In this document: piece after piece, positions 40,701 through 50,321 of the stretch | Layout of the letters: each line of letters opens with the position of its first letter | Numbering within the stretch: the stretch's first letter is position 1 | Assembly (NCBI RefSeq): GCF_021531435.1 | Contig: NZ_JAFBIS010000003.1 | Span: forward strand, 62,001-126,000 | Reading direction: 5' to 3' | DNA: 64,000 bases | From: Oscillibacter valericigenes | GTDB lineage: Bacteria > Bacillota > Clostridia > Oscillospirales > Oscillospiraceae | Notes under the pieces: generated by a model | The model's input: only the letters and a program-made list of their open reading frames with translations | Told to the model about the DNA's origin: nothing | Databases searched by the model: none | Position numbers and translations under genes: made by a program

Positions 40701-40907
40701 TCTGACGATCTGTCCGTCCCACTCCTCCCAGTGCGGAGTCAAAGCTGACGGGTCAGCCGCCGTATCCGGCGCCGGAGTTTCAACCACCAGTTTGTATCCC
40801 ACCGCCGCGTAGAGATACCCCGAAGGGTCACGGACCTCGCCGTTGCGGACCGGCAGCGGATTTGGCGCCGGAACAAGACGGCCATTCACCAATTTCCCAT
40901 ACGTCAT
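40689..40907 (-). CDS. Truncated copy of a small phage-tail-associated protein
   Basis: A 72-residue protein (MTYGKLVNGRLVPAPNPLPV at its start) homologous over its whole length to the plus-strand gene at 42958: shared KL-NGRLVPAPNPL, GYLYAAVGYKLVV and HWEE--GQIVRVW. It stops right after RVW, where the intact copy continues, because its 3' end is fused to the phosphotransferase remnant. The start is the ATG at 40907 behind GGGAG; a second ATG lies three codons upstream. Probably non-functional or minimally functional. Confidence 0.55.
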   Translation of the reverse strand: MTYGKLVNGRLVPAPNPLPVRNGEVRDPSGYLYAAVGYKLVVETPAPDTAADPSALTPHWEEWDGQIVRVWL

Positions 40908-41179
40908 GGCTCCCATCTCCCTCCCCCGCCATTTTGCAGGAAGCCTCGCCATCCGAAGCACTTCGGCAGCGGCTCTCCCTTCTTGCTGTTTACCGGCCAT
41001 AAAGCAGCCATCGGGTTTTCCTTTATTGAACCACATCCTCCCTGTCGAACTGTGTCGGTTTTTGCTTCTTTACGGAAGGCAGTGATGCCAGTTATCTTAT
41101 CCGGCATCACTTTGTTGTACAGGAAGATACATCGAACGCCCAAAGGGAGCCTTTTATCCAGACTATTTGGAGGCGGAAT

Positions 41180-42079
41180 ATGAAACAGATACAGGCAAAT
41201 TCAAAAAACACACTGGTGCTGGGACGGCAAGGTGAAAACCTTGCCCGGCAAGTGGTCTTCGACTTGTCTGACTGGATGTCAGAATACGGTCAGGGCTTGG
41301 CGGAATTGATCGCCCAGCGGCCGGGGGACACCGCCCCGTACCCGGCGGCAGCCGTCCAGGAGGGGAGCACGCTGGTGTGGACGCTGACGGCCGCGGATGT
41401 GGAGCGTCCCCGCGGCGGCTGCTGTGAGCTGCGGTACTATGTCGGCGAGGCGCTGGTAAAATCCAGGATCTGGCAAACTTATGTGGAACCCGCTATGGAC
41501 ACGCCCGCCGGAGAAGCGCCTCCGGCGCCGGAACAGGCTTGGTTTGAGCAGGTACTCACCGCCGGTGACGGCGCCAAGGCATCCGCGGAAGCCGCCGCGG
41601 ACGCCCAAGCCAAGGCCGAGAACGCCCGGCAGAGTGCGGAGAATGCCCGGGACAGAGCGGAAACGGCCGCCATCAAGCAGCCATATCCCAGCGCCGAAAC
41701 GGGCACCTGGTGGGTATGGGATGCTGATACGGCATCTTACGCGGACAGCGGAGCGCCGATCGCGGACCAGCCCAGAGTGGTGCGCGTCACCGGCGCGGAG
41801 CTGACCCTGACTCTCGCCAACAACACGGAGACGCGCTGCGCTGACCCGGTAACATCCTTGACCATTCAGGGATTTGCCGCCGGCGACGAGGGCAGAGCGG
41901 AGCAATGGGGCCTGGTGTTCACGGCCTCGGCGGAAGGCATCACCGTCACCGTGCCGGATACGCTGATCTGGGCCGTGGCGGAGCCTGTTTTCACGGCTGG
42001 CAGCACCTACTGGCTGAGCGTGGTGCCCCTGGGCGGCAAATATCTGGCGGCATGGACGGAGGTGCCTGATGAATCGTGA
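41180..42079 (+). CDS. Phage tail/baseplate-like protein (BppU-like N-terminus)
   Basis: A 299-residue protein without signal peptide. Residues 1-105 resemble the beta-rich N-terminal domain of phage baseplate upper proteins (QVVFDLSDW, STLVWTLTAADVERP). Residues 130-165 are an Ala/Glu-rich helix (ASAEAAADAQAKAENARQSA), a typical trimeric fibre shaft. The C-terminal about 100 residues are a beta domain. It overlaps the next fibre gene by 11 bases. No other phage structural genes are adjacent. GGAGGCGG precedes the ATG. Confidence 0.65.
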   Translation: MKQIQANSKNTLVLGRQGENLARQVVFDLSDWMSEYGQGLAELIAQRPGDTAPYPAAAVQEGSTLVWTLTAADVERPRGGCCELRYYVGEALVKSRIWQTYVEPAMDTPAGEAPPAPEQAWFEQVLTAGDGAKASAEAAADAQAKAENARQSAENARDRAETAAIKQPYPSAETGTWWVWDADTASYADSGAPIADQPRVVRVTGAELTLTLANNTETRCADPVTSLTIQGFAAGDEGRAEQWGLVFTASAEGITVTVPDTLIWAVAEPVFTAGSTYWLSVVPLGGKYLAAWTEVPDES

Positions 42080-42947
42080 CCTACATCATACGATGACGGC
42101 CCAGTATGCCGCGCCGAAGGTATCCGGGAATGGGGTGGTGCGCTGGGACGGCGGCGTCAAGTGCGTATTGCCGTCGGTCAAGCTGTGCGGAGCTGCGGCG
42201 CAGGACGGTACGCCAACGCCGGATGCGCCTGTCATGCCGGTGTGCAATGATGGCGTTTTTCAGGCACACGGCGATACGATTTTGGGAACAACAAAACTTA
42301 ATACACTTGATTTTGGTTGGCGTAAAAATACAGATAATGAGTTTGGTATGACCGATGCATATTCCTACTACGAAATTCAAGCTAAACCAAACACCACATA
42401 TTGTTTCATTGCTCCATATGGTGTTTTCGGACAGAGCGAAGGATTCACATTTTTGTGTAATAATCGAGCCGGGTCGAACAGAGCACCGATTTACAGAAGC
42501 TCAAAGCCGGAACAATGTCATACATTTGGGAAGATCATGACAGATGATACCGGGGTGCTGTATATAGTTTCAACTGGATTTACCAGCACTTTGAACGTTA
42601 CAAGAGCTTTTTGGCTCACCGAATGGGATGGCGGACAGGCTGCCGCGCCGGAGCTGTGGGCGGTCCCCGGAACGGAGTACATGGATGAATGGGACGCACA
42701 GACCGGACGGGGCGTGCGACGGTGCGCGGTCATTGGCAGCTACTCCGGAGAGCAGATCACCACGCCGTACATCAGCTCGACCGGAGAGCTGTCGGAGGGA
42801 GCGATGGTGGTCTATGGTATCCCGGACAAGCCATTTGCTGCGGAACCTGCCAGACTGGTCCAGCCAAACGGACCCGGGCAGATCACCCAGGTGTCCGGTG
42901 CTGTCCCTGGCTGCCCCATCGAGGCGGCTTATCTCACCCACAGTTAA
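42069..42947 (+). CDS. Phage tail-fibre-like protein with AT-rich central domain
   Basis: A 292-residue protein. Ends are GC-rich like the neighbours, but bases about 42285-42610 (residues 73-180) are clearly AT-rich with different codon use, encoding a beta-sandwich-like segment (YYEIQAKPNTTYCFIAPYG). The C-terminal part (TPYISSTGELSEGAMVVYG) resembles tail-fibre/collar sequences. The pattern indicates replacement of a receptor-binding module by recombination. The ribosome site lies inside the previous gene. Confidence 0.65.
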   Translation: MNRDLHHTMTAQYAAPKVSGNGVVRWDGGVKCVLPSVKLCGAAAQDGTPTPDAPVMPVCNDGVFQAHGDTILGTTKLNTLDFGWRKNTDNEFGMTDAYSYYEIQAKPNTTYCFIAPYGVFGQSEGFTFLCNNRAGSNRAPIYRSSKPEQCHTFGKIMTDDTGVLYIVSTGFTSTLNVTRAFWLTEWDGGQAAAPELWAVPGTEYMDEWDAQTGRGVRRCAVIGSYSGEQITTPYISSTGELSEGAMVVYGIPDKPFAAEPARLVQPNGPGQITQVSGAVPGCPIEAAYLTHS

Positions 42948-42957
42948 GGAGGTGCCT

Positions 42958-43227
42958 ATGTACGGAAAACTGATCAACGGCCGGCTTGTTCCGGCGCCCA
43001 ATCCCCTCCATATCAACCGGGGGCTGGTCTATAACCCCAGCAGCTATCTGTACGAGGCGGTAGGCTATCGCCTCGTTGTGGACACACCGCAGCCGGAACA
43101 GCCGGAGGATGATGCGGCCGTCTATTACACATCCCACTGGGAGGAGCAGGCCGGCCAGATCGTCCGGGTGTGGGAGGAACAGCAAGAGGCGGAACAGGCA
43201 GGAAAGAATGCTGCTGCGTCCATTTGA
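42958..43227 (+). CDS. Small phage-tail-associated protein
   Basis: An 89-residue protein behind AAGGAGGTGCC. KLINGRLVPAPNPLHINRG and SSYLYEAVGYRLVVDTPQPE match the minus-strand copy at 40689-40907. Small proteins of this kind follow tail-fibre genes in Firmicute prophages, possibly as chaperones or fibre attachment factors (inference). It ends before a 19-bp bidirectional terminator. Confidence 0.62.
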   Translation: MYGKLINGRLVPAPNPLHINRGLVYNPSSYLYEAVGYRLVVDTPQPEQPEDDAAVYYTSHWEEQAGQIVRVWEEQQEAEQAGKNAAASI

Positions 43228-43324
43228 TCGACTTTACACCGGGTGCGGAATTTACGCATCTCTGTCTGGGGAGGTCCCGGAGGACTTCGCGGGGAAAAGG
43301 GTTCCGCCATGCCAAGGAACATGC

Positions 43325-43365
43325 AAAAAGCCGTCCTCTCAGCGTGGCTGAGAGGACGGCTTTTT
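43325..43365. terminator. Very strong bidirectional terminator
   Basis: A 19-bp stem (43325-43343 with 43347-43365) with A and T runs at its ends and a GTG loop, between the fibre cassette and the convergent kinase gene. The rest of 43228-43440 shows no gene. Confidence 0.85.
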
Positions 43366-43440
43366 ATGATTGAGAAATACAGCCGTCTTGCGGAACCTTT
43401 GGGGATGAGAGCTTTTCGGGCCAAGTTTCGTCTGCCCGGC

Positions 43441-44541
43441 TCAGAACCGATACATTGCGCAGCACCCGTCGATGAACGCCTGCATTTCCGGCAGCTTCTG
43501 ATGCACGTCCTTTGCCAGCGCGATCTGGCAGCGGGCACGGACCAGATTGTGGGTGGGATAGTCGATGTTGAAATATTTGTCTCCCACAATATAATCGTCC
43601 AGGAAGCGGCTGGCCAGTTCCACCGTGATGTCGAACACGCTCAGCGCCAGAGTCCCGCGTTCCGCCTCCGTCAGCAGGTCCGCCGTCTGGGAGAGAAAGC
43701 CCTCGGTAAACGCCCGGAAGCGCTCCGGATCACATTCCGCCTCCTCCGCATGCGGGCAGTCCTCCGCCACCCGGTTAGCGGCAAAACGGACGCCGTCGCC
43801 GAAGTCATGGCCCACCAGACCGGGCATCACCGTATCCAGGTCCACGATGACCAGCGCCTCATCCGTGTCCTTGTTGAACAGCACGTTGTTGATCTTCGTA
43901 TCGTTATGGGTGACCCGCAGGGGCAGCTTTCCGGCCTCATGCAGCCGGGTCAGCGTTTCCGCCTCTCCCCGGACGGAGGCGATATAGGCCAGCTCCTCCC
44001 GGACTTCCGCCGCCCGGCCCAACGGGTCCCGCTCCGCGTCCGCGAACAGTGTCTCCAGCCGCTTAGGTGTATTGTGGAAATTGGGGATGGTCGCGTACAG
44101 GCCGGTCACGGGAAAATCAGCCAGTTTCCGCTGAAACGCCCCAAAAGCCTCTCCGGTCCGCCGCAGGACTTCCACGTTCTTGCTTTCGCTGTAAGTCACG
44201 GACGGAATGTAATTCGTCAGCCGCCAGAAGCCGCCCTCCTCATCGTACACATACGTCTTCCGCTCCCTGGTGTGGTGGAAATGCAGCGCCACGCCCTCCT
44301 GCTTCTTGGCCCGGATGTGCTCCGTGATGAGGTCCGCGTTGTGCATCAGCTCCTCCGGCCGGCGGAAAGCATAGGTGTTCACCCGCTGCACGATGTAATG
44401 CTTGGGCGAGCCGTCCGGCTGGCGGTAGGTGACCTTGTAGGTCTGGTTCACATTGCCGACCTTGATCTTCTCGTATCCCAGATAGTCGCCTTTGATTCGG
44501 AAGGCCCGGCCGATCTCTTCTAATTTCTTATCCATTTCCAC
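43441..44541 (-). CDS. Sugar 1-kinase of the NahK/aminoglycoside-phosphotransferase family
   Basis: A 366-residue APH-fold kinase. THNDTKINNVLF is the catalytic loop (Asp base) and VIVDLDTVMPG the metal-binding segment; HDFGDGVR follows, closely matching N-acetylhexosamine 1-kinases. It would phosphorylate an amino sugar at C1, feeding nucleotide-sugar synthesis. It is last in the polysaccharide locus, next to UDP-glucose dehydrogenase. GTG at 44541 is favoured (9 bases from GGAGG) over ATG at 44535. Confidence 0.82.
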   Translation of the reverse strand: MEMDKKLEEIGRAFRIKGDYLGYEKIKVGNVNQTYKVTYRQPDGSPKHYIVQRVNTYAFRRPEELMHNADLITEHIRAKKQEGVALHFHHTRERKTYVYDEEGGFWRLTNYIPSVTYSESKNVEVLRRTGEAFGAFQRKLADFPVTGLYATIPNFHNTPKRLETLFADAERDPLGRAAEVREELAYIASVRGEAETLTRLHEAGKLPLRVTHNDTKINNVLFNKDTDEALVIVDLDTVMPGLVGHDFGDGVRFAANRVAEDCPHAEEAECDPERFRAFTEGFLSQTADLLTEAERGTLALSVFDITVELASRFLDDYIVGDKYFNIDYPTHNLVRARCQIALAKDVHQKLPEMQAFIDGCCAMYRF

Positions 44542-44570
44542 GAAATGGGTCCTCCATTTATGTTCCTGTT

Positions 44571-45812
44571 TCAGTCTCTTCCAAACAGGTCTCTCGTATA
44601 GACCTTTTCCTTCACATCATCCAGGCAGTGATCGTAGCGGTTGGCAATGATAGAACCGCTCCTTTGCTTGAACGCCTCCAGATCATTGACCACTCTGCTG
44701 CCGAAAAATGTTGTGCCGTTCTCCAAAGTGGGTTCATAGATGATCACGGTTGCTCCCTTTGCCTTGATCCGCTTCATAACGCCCTGAATAGAGGACTGGC
44801 GGAAGTTATCGGAATGCGACTTCATCGTCAAGCGAAAGACGCCAACCACAACGGGATGCTCTTTGCTGGGGTCAAACTCCTCGCTGGCCTCATATGCTCC
44901 GGCGATCTCCAGAACGCGGTCCGCGATGAAGTCCTTACGGGTGCGGTTGCTCTCCACGATGGCTTCGATCAAATTCTCCGGGACATCGGTATAATTGGCA
45001 AGAAGCTGCTTGGTGTCTTTGGGCAGGCAATAACCGCCGTAACCAAAGCTGGGATTATTATAATGGTTGCCGATGCGCGGGTCAAGACACACACCTTCAA
45101 TAATCTGCCGCGTATTCAGTCCTTTCATCGCAGCATAGGTATCCAGCTCGTTGAAGTAGCTGACACGCAAGGCCAAATATGTATTTGCAAACAGTTTGAC
45201 CGCTTCAGCTTCCGTGAATCCCATAATCAAGGTATCAATATTCTCCTTGACGGCGCCCTCCTGCAGCAGACCGGCAAAGGTTTTTGCCGCCTTGACCAGG
45301 CGTGGGTTCTCAGCATCCGTGCCGACAATGATGCGGCTCGGGTAGAGGTTGTCATACAAAGCCTTGCTTTCACGCAAAAACTCCGGGCTAAAGATGATGT
45401 TGTCGCAATGATATTTTTCGCGGACACTTGCAGTGAAGCCAACCGGAATGGTAGATTTGATGACCATGATGGCATCCGGATTGTACTCGAGCACCAGTTT
45501 GATCACAGCCTCCACCGCGGATGTGTCAAAGAAGTTCTTTTTGCTGTCATAATTCGTCGGCGTAGCGATCACCACAAAGTCGGCATTCTTATAGGCAGCT
45601 TCCGCGTCCAGCGTCGCAGACAGATCCAGTTTCTTTTCCGCCAGGTATTTTTCAGCATACGCATCCTGGACAGTCGCCTTTTTTTGATTGATCAGATCCA
45701 CCCGCTCCGGCAGGACGTCCACAGCCGTCACATGGTTGTGCTGCGCCAAAAGTACCGCCAAAGAAAGGCCCACATAGCCAGTCCCGGCAACCGCAATGTT
45801 TTTATTACTCAT
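44571..45812 (-). CDS. Nucleotide-sugar dehydrogenase (UDP-glucose 6-dehydrogenase type)
   Basis: A 413-residue enzyme: NAD-binding [11 protein letters not shown] near the N-terminus, and the catalytic cysteine in [13 protein letters not shown]. It oxidises UDP-glucose (or a related UDP-hexose) twice to the uronic acid. It lies 26 bases downstream of the epimerase gene, giving the pair UDP-Glc to UDP-GlcA to UDP-GalA. The length and single-domain architecture fit bacterial Ugd of the short type. Confidence 0.92.
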   Translation of the reverse strand: MSNKNIAVAGTGYVGLSLAVLLAQHNHVTAVDVLPERVDLINQKKATVQDAYAEKYLAEKKLDLSATLDAEAAYKNADFVVIATPTNYDSKKNFFDTSAVEAVIKLVLEYNPDAIMVIKSTIPVGFTASVREKYHCDNIIFSPEFLRESKALYDNLYPSRIIVGTDAENPRLVKAAKTFAGLLQEGAVKENIDTLIMGFTEAEAVKLFANTYLALRVSYFNELDTYAAMKGLNTRQIIEGVCLDPRIGNHYNNPSFGYGGYCLPKDTKQLLANYTDVPENLIEAIVESNRTRKDFIADRVLEIAGAYEASEEFDPSKEHPVVVGVFRLTMKSHSDNFRQSSIQGVMKRIKAKGATVIIYEPTLENGTTFFGSRVVNDLEAFKQRSGSIIANRYDHCLDDVKEKVYTRDLFGRD

Positions 45813-45838
45813 AGTGTTCTCCGCTGTCTTTAAAATGG

Positions 45839-46927
45839 TCAGTCATGCAAGTAGAAATCCTTATACCACTCCGCAAATTTTCTCAGGCCATCGCGGAGGC
45901 CCGTATTGGGTTTAAACCCAAAGTCCCGCTCCAAAGCAGTCGTATCCGCATATGTAACAGGAACGTCTCCCGGCTGCATGGGGACAAGTTCTTTATGCGC
46001 CTCAAAATCATAATCCGCGGGCAAAACCTTCGCCCGAATCAATTCTTCCTGCAGGATCGTCACGAAATCCAGCAGGTTTTCCGGCTGGTTATTGCCGATG
46101 TTATAGATCGCATAGGGTGGGACCGGAAGGCCGTCTTCCCCGTTCCTGCGCTCCGGAGCGCCCTGCATCACACGGATCACGCCCTCGACAATGTCATCGA
46201 TGTAAGTAAAGTCGCGCTTACAGTTGCCATAGTTGAAGATTTGTATTTTTTCGCCTTTCAGCAGTTTATCAGTAAATCCAAAGTAAGCCATATCCGGACG
46301 GCCCGCAGGACCGTAGACTGTAAAAAACCGCAGGCCAGTGGATGGAAGATCGTACAGTTTCGAGTAGGCGTGAGCCAACAATTCATTGCTCTTCTTCGTT
46401 GCGGCATAAAGGGACACAGGGTTATCCGCCTTGTCATCGGTGGAATAAGGCACTTTCTGATTGCTTCCATACACGGATGAGGAAGACGCATAAACCAGGT
46501 GCTCCACGCCTCTTTCCCCATTGTCATAAGAATGGCGGCAAGCCTCCAGGATGTGATAGAATCCGACAAGATTGCTCTGAATATATGCGTCCGGGTTTGT
46601 AATGGAATAGCGGACGCCTGCCTGCGCAGCCAGGTTCACAACAATTTCCGGCCTATGTTCTGTGAAAATCCGGTTCAGCAGATCCTGGTCGGCCAAATCA
46701 CCCATGTAGAATTGATAAGCGGCATCATGGTGCTCCGCCGCACATTTCTCGATCTCAGAAAGTCTCCATTCTTTGATCGACACATCGTAGTAGTCATTCA
46801 TATTGTCAAGGCCGACAATGCTGACCGGCGACTGGGTGCGAAGCAGTTCCAGCACCAGATTGCTGCCGATGAATCCGGCGGAGCCGGTCACAAAAACCGT
46901 TTTGTTCTTTAAATCTATCTTCCGCAT
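45839..46927 (-). CDS. UDP-glucuronate 4-epimerase-like SDR enzyme
   Basis: A 362-residue extended short-chain dehydrogenase. The NAD motif is [11 protein letters not shown], then YASSSSVYG and the catalytic YAATKKS (YxxxK). The N-terminal [15 protein letters not shown] insertion is characteristic of UDP-glucuronate 4-epimerases. The likely product is UDP-galacturonate for the surface polymer. Confidence 0.88.
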   Translation of the reverse strand: MRKIDLKNKTVFVTGSAGFIGSNLVLELLRTQSPVSIVGLDNMNDYYDVSIKEWRLSEIEKCAAEHHDAAYQFYMGDLADQDLLNRIFTEHRPEIVVNLAAQAGVRYSITNPDAYIQSNLVGFYHILEACRHSYDNGERGVEHLVYASSSSVYGSNQKVPYSTDDKADNPVSLYAATKKSNELLAHAYSKLYDLPSTGLRFFTVYGPAGRPDMAYFGFTDKLLKGEKIQIFNYGNCKRDFTYIDDIVEGVIRVMQGAPERRNGEDGLPVPPYAIYNIGNNQPENLLDFVTILQEELIRAKVLPADYDFEAHKELVPMQPGDVPVTYADTTALERDFGFKPNTGLRDGLRKFAEWYKDFYLHD

Positions 46928-47052
46928 ATTGTCTGATCTCCCGTTTTCATGACGATAAAAGAAGTCCCCTATATAAACCCGATCCCCTTTATAACGCCCC
47001 GGACGGACCTCCGGCAGAAGTTACCGGAGTTCAGCGTTTAAGCAGAGTACTC

Positions 47053-48573
47053 CTATCCCTTCCCACTCCGAGGCGCTATTCTGCGCGCCATCGCAATGAT
47101 GTCGGTGCGGTAAAACAGCATATTGGCCAAAGCCGTTACCAATACCGCTATCACGGTCACTGCAATGGCGGAAATGATCCAATCCATGCTGCAGCAAATA
47201 TTCCTGTTTTCAAGCACCTTGCCGCCTATAACGCAAATGATCGTGAAAGCAGCCCCATTTACCGCTTCTCGCCTCACGAAGAGCCCAAACGGTCTATGAA
47301 GTATATGATTCGATAAAAACCACGCATAATAAATCGTCCGAAAAACCATAGCCGCAAGCGTCGCGGCCGCGACGCCGACGAGTCCATAACAAAAGACTAA
47401 AACGATGGACAACACGATATTCATGCCGGCTTCTCCATACGCCGCCGGTTTTGTCTGCCTGAATTGATTAGCCGCTACCGTCATATAGTGGTATGGCATT
47501 CTAAGGCAATACACCAGTTCCGACAGCACCAGGAAAACCGCAAGCAACGGAACACGGTAATTTGTGTCGGAAATACCTTTTGTGTAAATTTGAACAAAGG
47601 GAAGAATCATCACAAAAGTTACAGAAAACATGATAACGGCTACAACAGAGATCAGTGTTTCATAATAGCCAAACGTTGCTTCCAGCTTTTCGCGTTCCCC
47701 CTTCGCGTACATATTGCCGAAAACCGACTCAAGTCCATTGGCAAACGATGACGTGATACTCCGAACGCTTGAAACGACCATGCTGTAAACAGAATACACG
47801 GCAACCGCTTTCAAGTTTACAAACAAAGTGAGGACCACCACGTCCGTATTGCAATGCAGAAAATACGCAATATGCTGGCCCAGGGCCGTCCACTTTTGGC
47901 TTAATACCGCTGTCTTTCCGCACTGTTTACGCGGCAATATGCTATATTTGCGCTTTACATACAGGAACAGCGCCGCCGGTTTCAGTGTAAACACACAACT
48001 GCTGACGAATTTAACCGTTATCATATCGCAGTTCATGCGCGTCAATAGAATGACCAGCATCGCATTGACCGCTGTCACCAGGATCGTAATGATATTGATG
48101 ACATAGTGTCTTTGATCAGCCTGAACAACAATAGAGTTTGCTATGCCGAAAAAGTATTGTGCCAATGTCGAGAGGCTGATCACCATGACGAGCTGGAATG
48201 AAAACATCCACTCTAATTTGCTGTCTGTAACGATCCTGTTATAGAAAACCGCCAGAACAACCGTATAAATAACAAAACAAATACCGACGGTCTTGAAAAA
48301 CTTCTTGATCTCATGGTACACATTGCTGAGCTCCTGTATATCGCCATTCGCCAACGGCTGATACAGCCCGGCACGGGCAACGCCGGACACCCCGCCTTCC
48401 AGAAGTGATATATAGGCCAGAAAATGAGCGATGGAAGTAGTTGCTCCATATAGTTCCGATCCAAATGACCGAAGCAGCAATTGAGGAACGATCAGGCCAC
48501 AAATCATCGAGACAATTTGTGAAATCAAGGATGTACTGATATTCCACTTGGCTTTTTGGGTTCTTGATGCCAT
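47053..48573 (-). CDS. Polysaccharide flippase (Wzx-like, PST/MATE family)
   Basis: A 506-residue protein with about 12-14 membrane segments, beginning MASRTQKAKWNISTSLISQI as in RfbX/Wzx exporters. It would flip undecaprenyl-linked repeat units across the membrane. GGGAGGCC precedes the ATG. Its codon use and base composition are more AT-rich than the genes at either end of the locus. Confidence 0.88.
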   Translation of the reverse strand: MASRTQKAKWNISTSLISQIVSMICGLIVPQLLLRSFGSELYGATTSIAHFLAYISLLEGGVSGVARAGLYQPLANGDIQELSNVYHEIKKFFKTVGICFVIYTVVLAVFYNRIVTDSKLEWMFSFQLVMVISLSTLAQYFFGIANSIVVQADQRHYVINIITILVTAVNAMLVILLTRMNCDMITVKFVSSCVFTLKPAALFLYVKRKYSILPRKQCGKTAVLSQKWTALGQHIAYFLHCNTDVVVLTLFVNLKAVAVYSVYSMVVSSVRSITSSFANGLESVFGNMYAKGEREKLEATFGYYETLISVVAVIMFSVTFVMILPFVQIYTKGISDTNYRVPLLAVFLVLSELVYCLRMPYHYMTVAANQFRQTKPAAYGEAGMNIVLSIVLVFCYGLVGVAAATLAAMVFRTIYYAWFLSNHILHRPFGLFVRREAVNGAAFTIICVIGGKVLENRNICCSMDWIISAIAVTVIAVLVTALANMLFYRTDIIAMARRIAPRSGKG

Positions 48574-48753
48574 CCGGGGCCTCCCTTAATATATCCCAGT
48601 GATCATTTATCTCAGTTTTTTGAGCAATATCTTCTTTCTTCGGCCTTTCCGATGGCGGGATACTCTTTCGCGGGCTTATACTCCAGGTTCAAAACAGGGC
48701 CTCAAATACGCTTTCTTCATCGCTTAACAGCTTCTGTTCTTTCCTGTCATCGC

Positions 48754-49287
48754 TCAAATCGCGTTTACAATGTATTTTTCGGAAGCCTTATCCCGCAGAT
48801 GGATCACGCCGGGACTTCCAAGCACGATCGCGCCGTCAGGAACGTCACAATTCACGAATGTATTCGATGCGATCAGCACGTCGTTGCCGATCGTAACTCC
48901 CCCGACGACCGTGGCATTCAATCCAATATAGCAATTATCCCCGATGACCGGTGTACCGACCTTGCCGGTTTTGCTGTTCCCAATCGTAGCGCCCTTCAAC
49001 ATGGTCAGGTTTTTTCCGACAACCGCCTTGCTATTGATCGTGATCGCATGCGGATGCAGAAACAACAGCCCTGGCCCGATTTTAGCTGTTGGCGGTAAAT
49101 CAATCGTCTGTTTCTTTGCCAAAACACGGTTCAATACCCGCACTACATACTTCATGGGACCGGGGGCATCATAATACCGATAATACACGACGCGGCGGAA
49201 TGCCCGGTTTCTGAGAAACGTCCTGATCAACGTCTGTGTGTCACGCTTTCCTGTGTACCTGTATAAATCCTGACGAACATCCGTCAT
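48754..49287 (-). CDS. Hexapeptide-repeat acyltransferase (serine acetyltransferase-like)
   Basis: A 177-residue left-handed beta-helix protein with isoleucine-patch repeats (AVVGKNLTMLKGATIGNSKT, GDNCYIGLNATVVGGVTIGN) and the catalytic-type His in FLHPHAITI. It probably O-acetylates a sugar of the repeat unit. It overlaps the glycosyltransferase stop by 4 bases. The 48574-48753 stretch after it shows no gene. Confidence 0.82.
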   Translation of the reverse strand: MTDVRQDLYRYTGKRDTQTLIRTFLRNRAFRRVVYYRYYDAPGPMKYVVRVLNRVLAKKQTIDLPPTAKIGPGLLFLHPHAITINSKAVVGKNLTMLKGATIGNSKTGKVGTPVIGDNCYIGLNATVVGGVTIGNDVLIASNTFVNCDVPDGAIVLGSPGVIHLRDKASEKYIVNAI

Positions 49288-50321
49288 GTTATCACCATCT
49301 TTATCATGTTTCTCAACTTGAGGCTCAGCCTGTACTTACAATATATCCACAGAAACTGCCGTTTTTTCACCATAGCGTATTCTTTGAGGTCCGGACCGCT
49401 CAGCGAATCAAAGGGGATCTGTTCCATCACTTTTTTGAATACAGGCATTTCAAGGGCGGCAGCAAGCGTCTGTTTGTAGTCCCAATAATCAGGGCAAACT
49501 GCCGCGTACCTTCTGAAATAACGGATCATTCCCCGGTAATAGTTTGAATAAAACGCGTCGAATACTGCTTTCGGCACATTCATCTCCATCAGTATTGACA
49601 ATACGTATGACCTTACGGCTTCAAAATCGTTTATGTATTTCTTTTTAAAATTTCTGCCGCGCCCCGTGGGGCTCAGTCTATAATCGTACAGCGCTTTATC
49701 AAGATACAAAATGGTATCTGCGTTTTTCAGCAGATTCATCGACTGAAGCAAGTCTTCTCCCTTCTTATCCGCAAACATTCCATAATCATAATCAATATCC
49801 ATGATGGAACGTTTCACGCATTTGCTCCAGAGGGTATTCAGCCTTGACGAAGCCACAAAAACTTCCATAAACTCTGCTTTGTTTTCTCTTGTAAACAAGG
49901 CATGATCGGCAAACACGCCCTGATCCGCATAGATCAGCCTGCCGTCATCCCTCACCCGGTTAAACCGGAACAGGAGCATATCTATCGGCTGCTTGTCCAG
50001 CTCTGCCGCGACCGTTTCCAGTAAATTCGGTTCCCAGTAATCATCCGAATCCAGGAACAGTACATATTCGCCCTGCGCGCGTTTGATCGCATACCTTCTC
50101 GTCAATAACAAGCCTTCATTTTGCTTCGAAAAATACCTGATACGCGGGTCTTGCTTCGCATACCGTTCACAGATAAGCGGGCTGCCATCCGCAGAGCCAT
50201 CGTTGGTGAGGATCAACTCGTAGTCACTGTAATTTTGAGACAGTACGCTCTCTATGCACTGCTCCAGATATCGCTCCACATTGTAAACCGGAACAAGTAT
50301 GCTAAACTTCATTTCTTCCAC
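49284..50321 (-). CDS. Glycosyltransferase family 2
   Basis: A 345-residue GT-A enzyme: N-terminal SILVPVYNVERYLEQCIESV, then NDGSADGS and the metal-binding DSDDYW. The C-terminal half is basic and amphipathic, for membrane association. It transfers one sugar of the repeat unit; donor unknown. It overlaps the polymerase gene by 20 bases. Confidence 0.9.
   Translation of the reverse strand: MEEMKFSILVPVYNVERYLEQCIESVLSQNYSDYELILTNDGSADGSPLICERYAKQDPRIRYFSKQNEGLLLTRRYAIKRAQGEYVLFLDSDDYWEPNLLETVAAELDKQPIDMLLFRFNRVRDDGRLIYADQGVFADHALFTRENKAEFMEVFVASSRLNTLWSKCVKRSIMDIDYDYGMFADKKGEDLLQSMNLLKNADTILYLDKALYDYRLSPTGRGRNFKKKYINDFEAVRSYVLSILMEMNVPKAVFDAFYSNYYRGMIRYFRRYAAVCPDYWDYKQTLAAALEMPVFKKVMEQIPFDSLSGPDLKEYAMVKKRQFLWIYCKYRLSLKLRNMIKMVIT

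Noticed and set aside
40646-43227. A diversity-generating retroelement acting on the fibre gene
   Set aside because: No reverse transcriptase, template/variable repeat pair or Avd-type gene was seen, and the change in the fibre gene is a compositional block rather than scattered adenine substitutions.
40646-43365. An invertase-driven fibre switch
   Set aside because: The flanking gene copies are too diverged for simple homologous inversion and no serine or tyrosine recombinase is adjacent; kept only as a possibility.
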